Assembly (NCBI GenBank): GCA_002722735.1
Contig: PBMR01000008.1
Coordinates: 1 to 61,118 of the forward strand
DNA length: 61,118 nt
Source: Methanobacteriota archaeon
GTDB taxonomy: Archaea; Thermoplasmatota; Poseidoniia; Poseidoniales; Thalassarchaeaceae
Direction: 5' to 3'
Shown: positions 46,027 to 56,557 of the stretch, in pieces
Layout: every line of letters begins with the position of its first letter
Numbering within the stretch: the stretch's first letter is position 1
Notes under the pieces: model-generated
Told to the model about the DNA's origin: nothing
What the model saw: only the letters and a program-made list of their open reading frames with translations
The model's database searches: none
Made by a program: the position numbers and the translations under genes

Positions 46027-49000
46027 ATGACTATACATGTCCGTCCTTCTGGGTTGCCGATGCCTCCGGTCGTTAGACTACTTGCCCAACCGGCGATATG
46101 GACATTCATTCTGCTTCTCATGGCTCCACTATCTGGGATGCTTGCCAGTGAAGGAGGGCCTTCCGAGAGGGCAGAACTGGACCAGATTCAGATGCCCCTC
46201 TACGCCACCAGTCCTGGCCACACTGTATTCGGCGAGTACGTCGGTGCCCACTGGTGCCCGCCGTGCATGGACAGTGCCTCCCCATCCCTCGCCAACCTAA
46301 AGTCATCCAACCCGGATGAGTTCACCTTCGTCTCGTTCTTCGAGTCGAGCGATGACGGCTGGCCGGACGACTCCCCGATTGGCCGCACCGACCACGTGAT
46401 GTTGGGCTCGACGGGCTACCCGACCTTTTCCTTCGCTGATCAGCAGACCGGTTCCTGCTACAAGATCGGGGCATCAGGCTCTAACTACTACGATGCTGAT
46501 TTCTCGGCTGGAGGTTGCATGAGCAGTGATTCGGGAGATTTCCTGCTCGCGGTATCATTAGCCCTGAACTCCACCACCGAGGAGGTCACGATCACTCTCG
46601 AGTCCACCTACACGGGGGCCTCCCCCTCCGTCGACGTGTTCCTCTATGGCGCTATCACGGAGAGAATCGGTGCGGATCCCTACGACAACGGCTTCAGGCC
46701 CCACCACAACTGGAGGGGCTGGCTGCTTAACGACCACGAGGACGGCTTCGCCCAGCAGACTCTGTTCAAGGATGCGACCGCCGAACGCTCCTGGGTTGTG
46801 CCGCTGAACACTGTCAGGGCTGCAGCTGGATACACCCAGTGGGAGAATTTCTGGCCAGTGCTCGCCCTGATGGACGGCCCCCATACCTCCTACAACATGT
46901 TCCATGCGGCAGTAGACCCGGACATGGGCCCCCTCATCGATGTCGGCATCACTGAATTCGAGGTGGAGAACCAGAACCAGTTCCCGGGCTTCACCCCCGG
47001 AGACATCCTGGACATCAGCTTGGAAATCAGGAACAACGGCGTTGATCCCTATGCAGATGGGGGGGAAATCGGCGTGTACCTGATTAGCGGCTCGGACGAG
47101 GTGTACCTCGACGGCGAATCGATCGAGGACCTCGGTGTAGCTGGGATCCAGAGCCTAGACCTCGAGTTCGATACCTCTGAGCTGACAACGACCTCGTCCG
47201 GCGTAACTACCTTCAGGGCCATGCTGACCAATCTCGACAGCGACAGGAACTCTACCAATAATCTGCTAGATGCCGTTGCACTGCATGACATGCCCCCCGT
47301 TCCAGCACATCCCTCCGCTGTTGGGACGACTTCCTTCGAGAGGGGCGACACCGTCCAGTTCGAATCGATAGCCCTGCCCGACGACTTGGTCGATGACATG
47401 ACGACGATGTCACCGACGCTCCAGCACGCCAAGTCGGGCACCACCGACTGGAGCGACAGCTGGATCACCGACTCAGAACTAGTCGGCACCGGGGGCAACG
47501 CGGTATACGTACACACTCTGCAGACCCCTCCCACTGCGACCTCTGGGCATTATGACATCAGGATCCAGTGGCAAGACGCTGCTGGGCAGCACAGCGAGTG
47601 GTTGGTCAACGAGGAGGCTTTCGAGTTACAAAATGCCCTGCCTAGGGTCTTGGGCAGCAGCGACCCTGGTTTCGCCGGCCATCCCACGGTTAAGATCGAT
47701 ACATTGGAGAGCATCTCGGTCATGGGGCTCGTTCGGGATGCGGAGAGTCCTCTCTCTATGCTCGTTATCGACAGCATCGACCCCGAGTTCAAGGGCTGGA
47801 ACTCTGCCACTTCCGAGGTCTCCGTACAATTCGACACAATCGAGACCGACCCACAGGGCAACCCCATTACTCAGGGGATCTACGTGTCTATCGACGACGG
47901 AGAGGACGTCAATCACGGAATGCTGCTGTTCAACGTAATTGAGAACGGGGCCCCTAGGTGGTCCCCGATTCCAACGCAACCCCTATTCGAGGGCGGCTCA
48001 GCGAGCGCCAGCCTGACGGAGTTCCTCAGCGATACTGACGATGACGGCAACCCGACCTCCGTCGCCGGACTCACCCTCACCATTGTCTCCAATAGCGATG
48101 AGGACCTCGTTCAGGCGTCTATCAACGGCCATGCCGTATTCGTCTCCACTGTCGACGAGGACTCATACGGAATCGCGGAGATTACCGTCAGGGCCGATGA
48201 CGGAGCCAAATCCTCGGACTCAACTATCGTCTTCTTTGTTATCAACGTCAACGATCCTCCCTCTATTTCCCTGGATGAAATCGGGGGGTTGACTCTGAAG
48301 GCCAATCAGAGGACCTCCATTGACCTTGCTTCCCTGATGTCCGATATCGACGATCCGGATGACGAGGTTTGGCTCTCTGCAACCACTTCCACCCCGGGAG
48401 CGGTGCAGTACGACTACCTGAATGGGATCCTCGACATGGAATGGGCTGATCCGGGAACCCATGTCGTAACCCTCACAGTGGCAGACCGACACGGTGAATG
48501 GGACACGTTTGACATCACCGTCACTGTTCTCGAAGAAAAGGACCTCACATGGCATTCCGATGATCAGGCGGGAGATCTAGAGGTCATTCTGGTTGACCCC
48601 TATGTCGGCTCGGAGCCGACGGTGACCATACAGAACGTCGGATCGTTGGAACTCTCCGAGATCAAGACGATGTGGACTGTCTGCAACAGCATCGTGGGAA
48701 TCTGCCACTCGGTAGGAACCTCGAATGACTTGGGACCATTCTCAATAGTGCCAACAAGTGGTAACGGTCTTGCGGTCGGCGATTACTTCACCCTGCACGT
48801 AGAGGCGGTCGATTCTGATGGCTGGGACCGGGCGTCCAAAGAATTAATCAAAATTATAGCGATTCAGGGTGCTCCCGATGTGGAGGATCTGGTCGTTGAA
48901 GACGATGCTAGCCAATTGGCCGGGGAGCCCACTGCCGAGCCTGAGACAAGCATGCTGAAAATGATGGGCTATTCTGCAGTCGTGATTCTCTTCATAGGGA

Positions 49001-49230
49001 TGGGCGCTTTCGCGGGCCTCTACCTGTCCCGGCGAATGAATCGTGGCTATGGCGGCAAGGAGGACTCCTATGGCGGGCATGAAATGCGCGATTTTGAACT
49101 ATCTTCTGAAGAACCAGAGCCAGAGCCCACCGCCTCCGTGCACCCACCGATTCCCGAAGAGGGGCTCCCACTCGGCTGGACCATCGAGCAATGGCAGTAC
49201 TACGGTGAGGAATACCTCAGTAGGAAGTAG
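46027..49230 (+). CDS. Secreted type-I membrane protein with thioredoxin-like (WCPPC) domain and Ig/cadherin-like repeats
   Basis: N-terminal signal/TM; YVGAHWCPPCMDSASPSLANL; CARDB/Ig-like region; C-terminal TM AVVILFIGMGAFAGLYLSRRMNRG and cytoplasmic tail LPLGWTIEQWQYYGEEYL. Confidence 0.82.
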   Translation: MTIHVRPSGLPMPPVVRLLAQPAIWTFILLLMAPLSGMLASEGGPSERAELDQIQMPLYATSPGHTVFGEYVGAHWCPPCMDSASPSLANLKSSNPDEFTFVSFFESSDDGWPDDSPIGRTDHVMLGSTGYPTFSFADQQTGSCYKIGASGSNYYDADFSAGGCMSSDSGDFLLAVSLALNSTTEEVTITLESTYTGASPSVDVFLYGAITERIGADPYDNGFRPHHNWRGWLLNDHEDGFAQQTLFKDATAERSWVVPLNTVRAAAGYTQWENFWPVLALMDGPHTSYNMFHAAVDPDMGPLIDVGITEFEVENQNQFPGFTPGDILDISLEIRNNGVDPYADGGEIGVYLISGSDEVYLDGESIEDLGVAGIQSLDLEFDTSELTTTSSGVTTFRAMLTNLDSDRNSTNNLLDAVALHDMPPVPAHPSAVGTTSFERGDTVQFESIALPDDLVDDMTTMSPTLQHAKSGTTDWSDSWITDSELVGTGGNAVYVHTLQTPPTATSGHYDIRIQWQDAAGQHSEWLVNEEAFELQNALPRVLGSSDPGFAGHPTVKIDTLESISVMGLVRDAESPLSMLVIDSIDPEFKGWNSATSEVSVQFDTIETDPQGNPITQGIYVSIDDGEDVNHGMLLFNVIENGAPRWSPIPTQPLFEGGSASASLTEFLSDTDDDGNPTSVAGLTLTIVSNSDEDLVQASINGHAVFVSTVDEDSYGIAEITVRADDGAKSSDSTIVFFVINVNDPPSISLDEIGGLTLKANQRTSIDLASLMSDIDDPDDEVWLSATTSTPGAVQYDYLNGILDMEWADPGTHVVTLTVADRHGEWDTFDITVTVLEEKDLTWHSDDQAGDLEVILVDPYVGSEPTVTIQNVGSLELSEIKTMWTVCNSIVGICHSVGTSNDLGPFSIVPTSGNGLAVGDYFTLHVEAVDSDGWDRASKELIKIIAIQGAPDVEDLVVEDDASQLAGEPTAEPETSMLKMMGYSAVVILFIGMGAFAGLYLSRRMNRGYGGKEDSYGGHEMRDFELSSEEPEPEPTASVHPPIPEEGLPLGWTIEQWQYYGEEYLSRK

Positions 49231-49311
49231 AATCGGTGAATTCTGACCGCCGACCCGGCAGACGCACCTTCAAGAAGGTGCTAATGGCAGGAAAGTCCCC
49301 GGGGGAGCATT

Positions 49312-51387
49312 GTGGCTGATGAGAAGCTCGCAGGCCAAGTCGATGAGAAGACTTCCGTCGACCCTGAGGAGGCCCCCGTCGACCCATTGGATTCTTGGGA
49401 GGACGGTGCTGCTTTCGGCGTTTCCGAGGACAAGGACCCACTATGCGAGGCTCCTGTCGAGGATTGGATGAGGGACATCGATATCGTTTCCACCGAAGAG
49501 GTCCCAATCCCCGAGAATCTGGTCGACCAAGTAATTGGTCAGGAGGCTGCCTCCATTGTCGTCAGGAAGGCCTCTGAGCAACGCCGACACATGATCATGG
49601 TCGGCGAGCCGGGAACCGGCAAATCCATGCTCGCCCGCTCGATGACGGAGTTCCTACCCCGAGAGCAGTTGGAGGATATCCTCGTCTACCGCAACCTCGA
49701 GGACGAGAATGAGCCCAAGATCCGAACCGTTCCCGCGGGGCGCGGCTCTAGGCTCATCGCTGAGAGGAGGGCACACGTGCGCCAGCAGCGCGAGCGAACC
49801 AACCGCACTCTCCTGTTCATCGCACTCATAGTTGGGGCCGCGCTTCTCCTAGCCACAATTTCTACGGGGGAGATCCTTACCTTCATCTTCGGATCCTTCA
49901 TCCTCGTCTTCGGCTACTTCTTCCTACGCACCCGGCTCACCGCCGGCGACGAGGCCAACATTCCCAAGCTGCTAATCAAGCACGAGAGGAGCGACGACCC
50001 CCCCTTCATCGATGCCACTGGTAATCTAGCAGGAGCCCTCCTCGGAGACGTTCGCCACGACCCCTTCCAGTCAGGTGCCGATCTGGCGACCCCCGCTCAT
50101 GAGCGGGTTGAGCCCGGGGCTGTGCATCGTGCTCACAAGGGCGTGCTGTACATCGACGAGATTCGAATGCTGAGAATGGAGGAACAACAGGCACTGCTGG
50201 TCGCCATGCAAGAGAAGGAACTCGCAATAAGCGGCCGCTCCGAGCGCTCTTCGGGAGCACTGACCAAGTCGGAACCGGTCCCCACTGACTTCATCCTAGT
50301 AGCAGCCGGCAACCTCGACAGCGTCCAGAACATGCACCCAGCCCTGCGAAGTCGAATCCGCGGCTATGGCTACGAGGTCTACGTGAACACCGACATGAAG
50401 GACACCGAGCGCAACAGACGCCGTCTGATTCGCTTCATAGCCCAAGAGGTCCGGAACGAGAAAACCAAGGGTTCCGGCAATTCAATCCCGCACTTCGACA
50501 AGAGTGCCATAGCCCTCATTCTGAAGGAGGCCCAACGCAGAAGCGGCCGGAGGGGCAAACTATCCCTCAGGCTGCGCGAGTTGGGTGGGCTTGTCAGGAT
50601 AGCCGGGGACCTCGCTGCCGAAGAGGGTGCCCCACTGGCCCAATCCAAGCACGTCACCAGGGCCCGAATGATCGCAAAACCCCTCGAGCAGCAGGTAGCG
50701 GATCGATACCTAGAGCGCCAGTCCGAATATGCCATGCTGGTCAACAGGGGCAACAGAATTGGCCGGGTCAATGGCCTTGCTGTGCTAGGGGCCGATACCG
50801 GGTTGTCCGATTACTCGGGCGTTGTACTGCCGGTGGAAGCGATGGTGACGCCCACCCAAGGCAGATCGGGCCAAGTCATTGCGACCGGAGGCCTGTCCGA
50901 CCTCGCCAAGGAGAGCGTGACCAATATCAGCGCCGTCGTGAAGAAACTCACGGGCAAGGACATCAAGGACTACGACCTCCATGTCCAGTTTCCCGGTACT
51001 CACAACGTTGACGGCGACAGCGCTTCCATCACCATGGCCACTGCCATCATCAGCGCCTTCGAGGGAATCCCAATAGAGCAGAATCTAGCTATGACGGGCT
51101 CCTTGACGGTACGAGGCGAGGTCCTTCCAATCGGTGGGGTCTCAGCGAAGATTGAGGCTGCGGCAAAGTCGGGAATTCGCAAGGTCGTCATCCCTAGATC
51201 CAACCTGAATGATGTTCTGATTGACGAGAAGTACGAAGAGCAGGTCGAGATCCTGACAGTCGACTCCCTCGATGAGGTCCTCGAGCACGCGCTCGTGGGC
51301 AAGGGGGAGAAGGTCAGCCTCGTTGACAGGCTTGCCAATGTCATCGACACCATCTCTTCTGGCACGGAGACGCAGCCATCCGCATGA
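49312..51387 (+). CDS. lonB: Archaeal membrane-bound Lon protease (LonB), GTG start
   Basis: MVGEPGTGKSMLARSM; two TMs inserted after Walker A; VQFPGTHNVDGDSASITMATAIISAFEGIPI; GSLTVRGEVLPIGGVSAKIEAA (Ser-Lys dyad). Confidence 0.96.
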   Translation: MADEKLAGQVDEKTSVDPEEAPVDPLDSWEDGAAFGVSEDKDPLCEAPVEDWMRDIDIVSTEEVPIPENLVDQVIGQEAASIVVRKASEQRRHMIMVGEPGTGKSMLARSMTEFLPREQLEDILVYRNLEDENEPKIRTVPAGRGSRLIAERRAHVRQQRERTNRTLLFIALIVGAALLLATISTGEILTFIFGSFILVFGYFFLRTRLTAGDEANIPKLLIKHERSDDPPFIDATGNLAGALLGDVRHDPFQSGADLATPAHERVEPGAVHRAHKGVLYIDEIRMLRMEEQQALLVAMQEKELAISGRSERSSGALTKSEPVPTDFILVAAGNLDSVQNMHPALRSRIRGYGYEVYVNTDMKDTERNRRRLIRFIAQEVRNEKTKGSGNSIPHFDKSAIALILKEAQRRSGRRGKLSLRLRELGGLVRIAGDLAAEEGAPLAQSKHVTRARMIAKPLEQQVADRYLERQSEYAMLVNRGNRIGRVNGLAVLGADTGLSDYSGVVLPVEAMVTPTQGRSGQVIATGGLSDLAKESVTNISAVVKKLTGKDIKDYDLHVQFPGTHNVDGDSASITMATAIISAFEGIPIEQNLAMTGSLTVRGEVLPIGGVSAKIEAAAKSGIRKVVIPRSNLNDVLIDEKYEEQVEILTVDSLDEVLEHALVGKGEKVSLVDRLANVIDTISSGTETQPSA

Positions 51388-51435
51388 TGCCTCCCAATCC
51401 TTCATAGCCCCAATTGTCCAGCCACGCCGGGGCGT

Positions 51436-52770
51436 ATGCCAAGAAACGAGAACTCTCCAATGAGGATACTCTTCCTCGTGGTCCTGATTGATATGCTGGG
51501 GCTCACGCTAGTGATTCCATTCCTTACCTACTTCGTCCAGGACCTAGCCACCGCTGAAGGCATCACAGACATCGGAAGCCGCGACTTGTGGGTCGGCGTG
51601 GTGATTGCTGTGTACTCCCTCGCCCAGTTCATTTTCACCCCCATACTCGGCTCCATGAGCGATCGTATCGGCCGCCGCCCGATTCTGATGTTCGGCCTGC
51701 TCTCAAACACGGTCTTCTTCGTGGTCTTCGGGCTCTCTGGAAGCCTTGCCATGGCAATCATTGCCCGGTTCCTCTCGGGTGCCGGCAACGGCAATATCGC
51801 CGTGACTCGAGCCTACATCGGTGACATCAGCGAGCCGGAAATGGTCGCGAGGAGGATGGGGATGATTGGGGCAGCCTTCGGCCTCGGATTCATGTTCGGC
51901 CCCTTCATCGGAGGGGTCCTCTCGGACCCTGCAAGCGGCATTGGTGGCGTTTTTGACACAGCGTTCTGGGCCCAGTACCCCTATCTCCTGCCCTGCCTCT
52001 TCTCCAGCACGATGTCCCTGATTGCTTTCTTCTTGGCATTCACCCAACTGCCCGAGAGCCTCCCGCCTGAGTCGAGGACCCACTCGGATGCATCTCCCTT
52101 GGCTCGATTGGGGGGAATTGTGACCAGCCTCGCATCGGTCCTGCGCCTGCCGACCATCTCGACCCTCGTCGTGATCCACTTCCTCTTCCTGCTGGGATTC
52201 ACCATGATGCACGGCACGTTCATCCTGTTCACATCGATGTCGCCAGAGAGTGACGGACTGGGGTGGAGTGAGATGGACAACGGCTGGATCTTTGCTTTCA
52301 TCGGCCTCATTGGGGTAATTATTCAAGGCGTTCTGATTGGACCTCTGACCGACCGTTTCAACCTGCATCAGCTGATGTTGGTTGGAACGCTAGCATCCGG
52401 GCTGGGGGTTGCCAGCATCCCCTATGCCTCGACCGAGGCTAGTTGGGTGATCTTCGGATCCTGTGCGGGCATAGCCATTGGCAATGGATTATTCTCGCCA
52501 ACCCAGACCTCAGTACTCACATTCGAGTCCAGGGCGGGCGGGCATGAGTTGGGCATGGTGATGGGGGCTCAGGAGGGGTCGGGAGCGCTCGCTCGGATAA
52601 TCGGGCCCCTATTTGCTGCCTATCTTTGGTCTCAGACAGTCCAGGGCTCGGGCTTGTGGACATACCACACCTGCTTCCGCGTCGCTGGAATCGTCTTCTG
52701 CCTAGCACTTCTGCTACAGTTCAAAGTTCACTTGAGCGGGAGCCTATCGACTCAGGCAGAGGGGGTGTGA
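51436..52770 (+). CDS. MFS transporter (TetA-like)
   Basis: ~12 TM; LGSMSDRIGRRPILMFGL; GPLTDRFNLHQLMLVG. Confidence 0.9.
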   Translation: MPRNENSPMRILFLVVLIDMLGLTLVIPFLTYFVQDLATAEGITDIGSRDLWVGVVIAVYSLAQFIFTPILGSMSDRIGRRPILMFGLLSNTVFFVVFGLSGSLAMAIIARFLSGAGNGNIAVTRAYIGDISEPEMVARRMGMIGAAFGLGFMFGPFIGGVLSDPASGIGGVFDTAFWAQYPYLLPCLFSSTMSLIAFFLAFTQLPESLPPESRTHSDASPLARLGGIVTSLASVLRLPTISTLVVIHFLFLLGFTMMHGTFILFTSMSPESDGLGWSEMDNGWIFAFIGLIGVIIQGVLIGPLTDRFNLHQLMLVGTLASGLGVASIPYASTEASWVIFGSCAGIAIGNGLFSPTQTSVLTFESRAGGHELGMVMGAQEGSGALARIIGPLFAAYLWSQTVQGSGLWTYHTCFRVAGIVFCLALLLQFKVHLSGSLSTQAEGV

Positions 52771-52773
52771 TGC

Positions 52774-53565
52774 ATGCATGTTCCGGCGGTTGTCGCTCAC
52801 GGAGGTGCCGGGGCTGGCCCACACAGGCTCCCCAATATTGAGGCCGCTGTCAGCAGGGCAGCGGAGATCCTAGAAGCAGGTGGCAGTGCGGTCGAGGCCG
52901 CGGTCGAGGCCTGTGTCATCCTCGAGGACGACCCCGTCTTCAACGCTGGCACGGGATCCGTTTTCCGAACCGATGGGTCGGTCCTGCTGGACGCGTCCAT
53001 CCAGACCTCTGACGGACGGATGGGCTTCGTTATCGCGATGAGCGACACGCCCAACCCAATCAGGGTTGCCGCCGATCTGCTCGATGAGGACATCAACGGC
53101 CTCGCTGGGGATGGGGCTAGGTTGTGGGCCGACCAGAGGGGCTTCGAGAGGGCGACCGTCGAGGGCCGACCCCCTCATGAGGGGGCCAGTGACACGGTCG
53201 GGGTCGTGGCTAGAGATGCGACCGGTGAGATTGCCTGTGCCACCAGCACTGGTGGATGCAGCTACCGTCCCAGGGGGAGGGTGGGCGACGTCCCATTGCC
53301 TGGCTGTGGCTTTTGGGTGCAAGAGGGAGTAGGGGTGGGCGCGACCGGAATTGGCGAGGCGATCACGAAATCACTGCTGAGCTACCGCGTCGCTGATCGA
53401 ATCATCGATGGCTCCGGGCTGGGGGATGCCATGCGATGGGCTCTCGACGAGATTGTTGAGGATGGTGCAGAGATCGGAATCATAGCCATGGGCTCTGAAG
53501 GTGAGGGACTGGGCCTGTCCAACAGAACGAACATGCCGTGGGTGAAGTGGTCCGGCGAACGATGA
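52774..53565 (+). CDS. Isoaspartyl peptidase/L-asparaginase (N-terminal nucleophile hydrolase)
   Basis: VVAHGGAGAGPHRLPNIEAAVSRA; DDPVFNAGTGSVFRTDGSVLLDASIQTSDGRMGFV; SDTVGVVARDATGEIACATSTGG (catalytic Thr). Confidence 0.92.
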   Translation: MHVPAVVAHGGAGAGPHRLPNIEAAVSRAAEILEAGGSAVEAAVEACVILEDDPVFNAGTGSVFRTDGSVLLDASIQTSDGRMGFVIAMSDTPNPIRVAADLLDEDINGLAGDGARLWADQRGFERATVEGRPPHEGASDTVGVVARDATGEIACATSTGGCSYRPRGRVGDVPLPGCGFWVQEGVGVGATGIGEAITKSLLSYRVADRIIDGSGLGDAMRWALDEIVEDGAEIGIIAMGSEGEGLGLSNRTNMPWVKWSGER

Positions 53566-53623
53566 CAGATTCTGGGGATGCGCTTAAGGAGGGCTCTAGG
53601 GTGGCAGCCTTGGAGATGGCACA

Positions 53624-53899
53624 GTGTCAGATTTGGATTTGCGCATACAGCAGATTGCGCAAGTGCTCGGACAACTAGACGACAGCCAGGTTCCCCGCAA
53701 CATCCGCACCTCGTCCCAGGGCGCAGTCGAGAAGTGGCTGCTCAACGAGAACAAGGACATGGACGTCAGGCTCGGAATGACCGCATCCATTCTCGATGAG
53801 ATATTCAATGACCCGAACCTGCCCGGGCACTACGGCACCCTCTGTCTGCAGATCCAGGCTGCTCTGGAGACGATGCTAAACGAAATCAGTCGCTCATGA
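53624..53899 (+). CDS. UPF0147-family protein (GTG start)
   Basis: IQQIAQVLGQLDDSQVPRNIRTSSQGAVEKWLLNENKDMDVRLGMTASILDEIFNDPNLP. Confidence 0.88.
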   Translation: MSDLDLRIQQIAQVLGQLDDSQVPRNIRTSSQGAVEKWLLNENKDMDVRLGMTASILDEIFNDPNLPGHYGTLCLQIQAALETMLNEISRS

Positions 53900-54746
53900 A
53901 CTCATGGACGGTGTGGACATGCTCGCAGACCTCGTCGAACTGGTTTTGCGACAAGCACTTCACTAGCACTTCCAACTTGTCTCCAAGGGACTTCCTGTTG
54001 ATGACCTCGTGCGGGGCTTCCTCCGAGCACCGAGGACATCTGATGGGGGGGAACTCCTCCTCTAGGCGCCGCTGCTCGCGAACATCCTCTCCTTGCTTTC
54101 GAAGACGGACAATTTCCGGATCCGAGTCGATTTCCTCATCTTCCTTCTTCTTGATGTGATATCCCTGAGCTGCTGCACTGCAAGCCGTTACTATCGCGAT
54201 TGCTGCAAACTCCAGGTCATAGCCTGACTCGGGAAGGCTCCTCGTCCTGATCGCGTTGGCCCCCGTAACCAATAGCACGCCTGAGATTCCAGCTGAAATC
54301 AGGACTGGCACTATCCTCCACAGGTACATCTTGAAGACCGTAGTCAGGAAGGTGGTGATAAGAAATATCATGCCCTGCAACGCCTCGCTGGAAATGTTGG
54401 GAAACTCGGGAACCCTCTCAACGTATTCCAGCATGTCGATATCCTTCTCCACCCTCAGATAGTCGTAGCTCATGACAACGGCCAACGGCGGGCCGAGGGT
54501 TACTATCGAAGCCTCGGCCATCCTAGCCAAGTTGTATGCCACCACCCCCCCAATAACGAAACCTGCTGGGCGCATGTCCCCGGCAAGTGTTGGCAGCAGG
54601 TCGACAAGTATGGGCTCAAATAACCCTACGAAGTAGTACCCCCCCGCGGCCCCGATGAGGGTGAACAGCTTGAAAATGCGAAGATAACCCTCCATGAATA
54701 GGTAGGCCCCCAGTATTATTCCAACCAGCCCGAGGTAGATTTCCAC
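53886..54746 (-). CDS. Membrane protein with C-terminal CxxC zinc-ribbon-like tail, unknown function
   Basis: ~7 hydrophobic segments, then charged tail and IRCPRCSEEAPHEVI. Confidence 0.75.
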   Translation of the reverse strand: MEIYLGLVGIILGAYLFMEGYLRIFKLFTLIGAAGGYYFVGLFEPILVDLLPTLAGDMRPAGFVIGGVVAYNLARMAEASIVTLGPPLAVVMSYDYLRVEKDIDMLEYVERVPEFPNISSEALQGMIFLITTFLTTVFKMYLWRIVPVLISAGISGVLLVTGANAIRTRSLPESGYDLEFAAIAIVTACSAAAQGYHIKKKEDEEIDSDPEIVRLRKQGEDVREQRRLEEEFPPIRCPRCSEEAPHEVINRKSLGDKLEVLVKCLSQNQFDEVCEHVHTVHEFMSD

Positions 54747-54921
54747 GGTGCAGTTGGCTTCGGTATCGGATTTTTACCTATCCCAGACTAAGTTGCTGCA
54801 GATTGGTGGCCTCGGGTGTTATTCGCATCCCCCCTCATTCGACAATGTTCCCGAGGACACAGCACCACTGATCTCGGCACTCGGAACATGCAGCCATGAA
54901 CGGACCGATTCAGGAGTCGGC

Positions 54922-55077
54922 TCACACCGACCTCTTCTCAGCGGCCTTCTTCCTCAGGCCGGTGTAGCCGCACTTGCGGCAGGACTTGGGCTTTGAGCCA
55001 CGATGAGTGGCCGAGCAGCGCATGCAAATCCACTTCTTGAGAAGCCTCGCTTCCGCCTCCGGATGCCTCTGTGCCAT
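54922..55077 (-). CDS. rpl40e: Ribosomal protein L40e
   Basis: [51 protein letters not shown]. Confidence 0.95.
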   Translation of the reverse strand: MAQRHPEAEARLLKKWICMRCSATHRGSKPKSCRKCGYTGLRKKAAEKRSV

Positions 55078-55180
55078 GCTGAACCGCCGACCTGAGGGCC
55101 CTTCATAACCGCTTCCCACCAACTGGGACCTCAAACGACCCGAATCTCGCCAAAGCATTCAAACACCTTGGGCCGTGTTA

Positions 55181-56533
55181 ATGGACACGTTGCCTGCCAA
55201 CGTCGTGCTCGGGGCCCAATGGGGGGACGAGGGCAAGGGCAAGGCCATAGACCAACTCGCCGCCCACTCGGACTGGGCCGTTCGGTTTCAGGGGGGAAAC
55301 AATGCAGGCCACACCGTCGTGGTCGGCGACATCACGCTCAAGCTCCATCTTCTGCCTTCAGGAATCACCGCTTCCAATTGCAGGCTAGTGCTCGGGTGCG
55401 GTACAGTCGTGGACCCTTGGGTCCTCGATCAAGAACTGGAGCGCTGGCATGCCCTAACGGGGGAGAAACCAGAGGGCCAACGCCTCTTCATCAGCGAGCG
55501 CGCTGCAGTAATCCTCCCGTTTCACAGACTCTACGACTCGGCCGATTCGCTGGTCGGCACCACCGGTCGCGGCATAGGTCCGGCCTATCGTGATCGCACG
55601 GAACGAGTGGGCCTCCGCTTCGTCGACCTCCCGCACGTCGTAGACGATAGTGAGGCGATCCAATCCATCTCTGAGAGGATGAATAAGCAACTGGTTACCG
55701 TCGGGGTCGAGCAGGCCATTGACCCCGAACAGCTCCAGTCCGAGATTTCTTGGGTCATGGGCAGGTTCTCCGATGCAATCAGACCCACTGGCCCCATGCT
55801 GGACAAGGCTCTGAGGGCGGGCGAGAGGGTCCTTCTTGAGGGTGCTCAGGGGATCATGCTCGACATTGACCAGGGGACCTACCCTTTCGTCACCTCCTCG
55901 ATTACCGGCAGGGCGAACGCGACTCACGGAGCGGGTATCCACCCGGGCCACATCGAACAGTGCTTCGGAATCTCGAAGGCATACACCACCAGGGTCGGAA
56001 ACGGGCCCTTCCCTACCGAACTCTCCCTAGAGGGGGGCCCGGGCAAGCAGATGTCAGAGGTTGGCCATGAGTTCGGCACTACCACGGGCCGCCCCAGAAG
56101 GACCGGATGGCTCGATTTGGTGGTGCTCATGGAGGGTCAGAGGATCAATGGCCACACCGGGCTGGTCATCACCAAGCTAGACGTCTTAGGCGGTCTGGAT
56201 GAGCTGAAACTATGCGTCTCGTACGAGTTGGACGGGGAGGAAACGCAGTCCGTTCCCGCCTCCTGCGAGGACTACGCACGATGCACCCCTATCTATGAGG
56301 TGCATCCCGGTTTTCCCGCCCTCAGCCCGGAAGAATGGATTGCACTCGCTGACGAGTCGCGCCAAGGTGGTGGGCTATCCGTCCTCCCGGAGGCCATGCG
56401 TGATTACCTCGCGAGGATCGAGCAGGCCATAGGGGTGCCAGTGGTCAGCGTCGGAGTTGGCCCCGATCGCCGAGCCTCCATAGCTAGTAGCGATGGCCCG
56501 TTCGACGTTCTCTTAGGCGAAGCAACCTTCTAA
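55181..56533 (+). CDS. purA: Adenylosuccinate synthetase
   Basis: VVLGAQWGDEGKGKAIDQLA; VRFQGGNNAGHTVVV; GRGIGPAYRDRTERVGLRF; EGAQGIMLDIDQGTYPFVTSS. Confidence 0.97.
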   Translation: MDTLPANVVLGAQWGDEGKGKAIDQLAAHSDWAVRFQGGNNAGHTVVVGDITLKLHLLPSGITASNCRLVLGCGTVVDPWVLDQELERWHALTGEKPEGQRLFISERAAVILPFHRLYDSADSLVGTTGRGIGPAYRDRTERVGLRFVDLPHVVDDSEAIQSISERMNKQLVTVGVEQAIDPEQLQSEISWVMGRFSDAIRPTGPMLDKALRAGERVLLEGAQGIMLDIDQGTYPFVTSSITGRANATHGAGIHPGHIEQCFGISKAYTTRVGNGPFPTELSLEGGPGKQMSEVGHEFGTTTGRPRRTGWLDLVVLMEGQRINGHTGLVITKLDVLGGLDELKLCVSYELDGEETQSVPASCEDYARCTPIYEVHPGFPALSPEEWIALADESRQGGGLSVLPEAMRDYLARIEQAIGVPVVSVGVGPDRRASIASSDGPFDVLLGEATF

Positions 56534-56557
56534 TCGCCCTTCAGAGCCGAGCGACGC

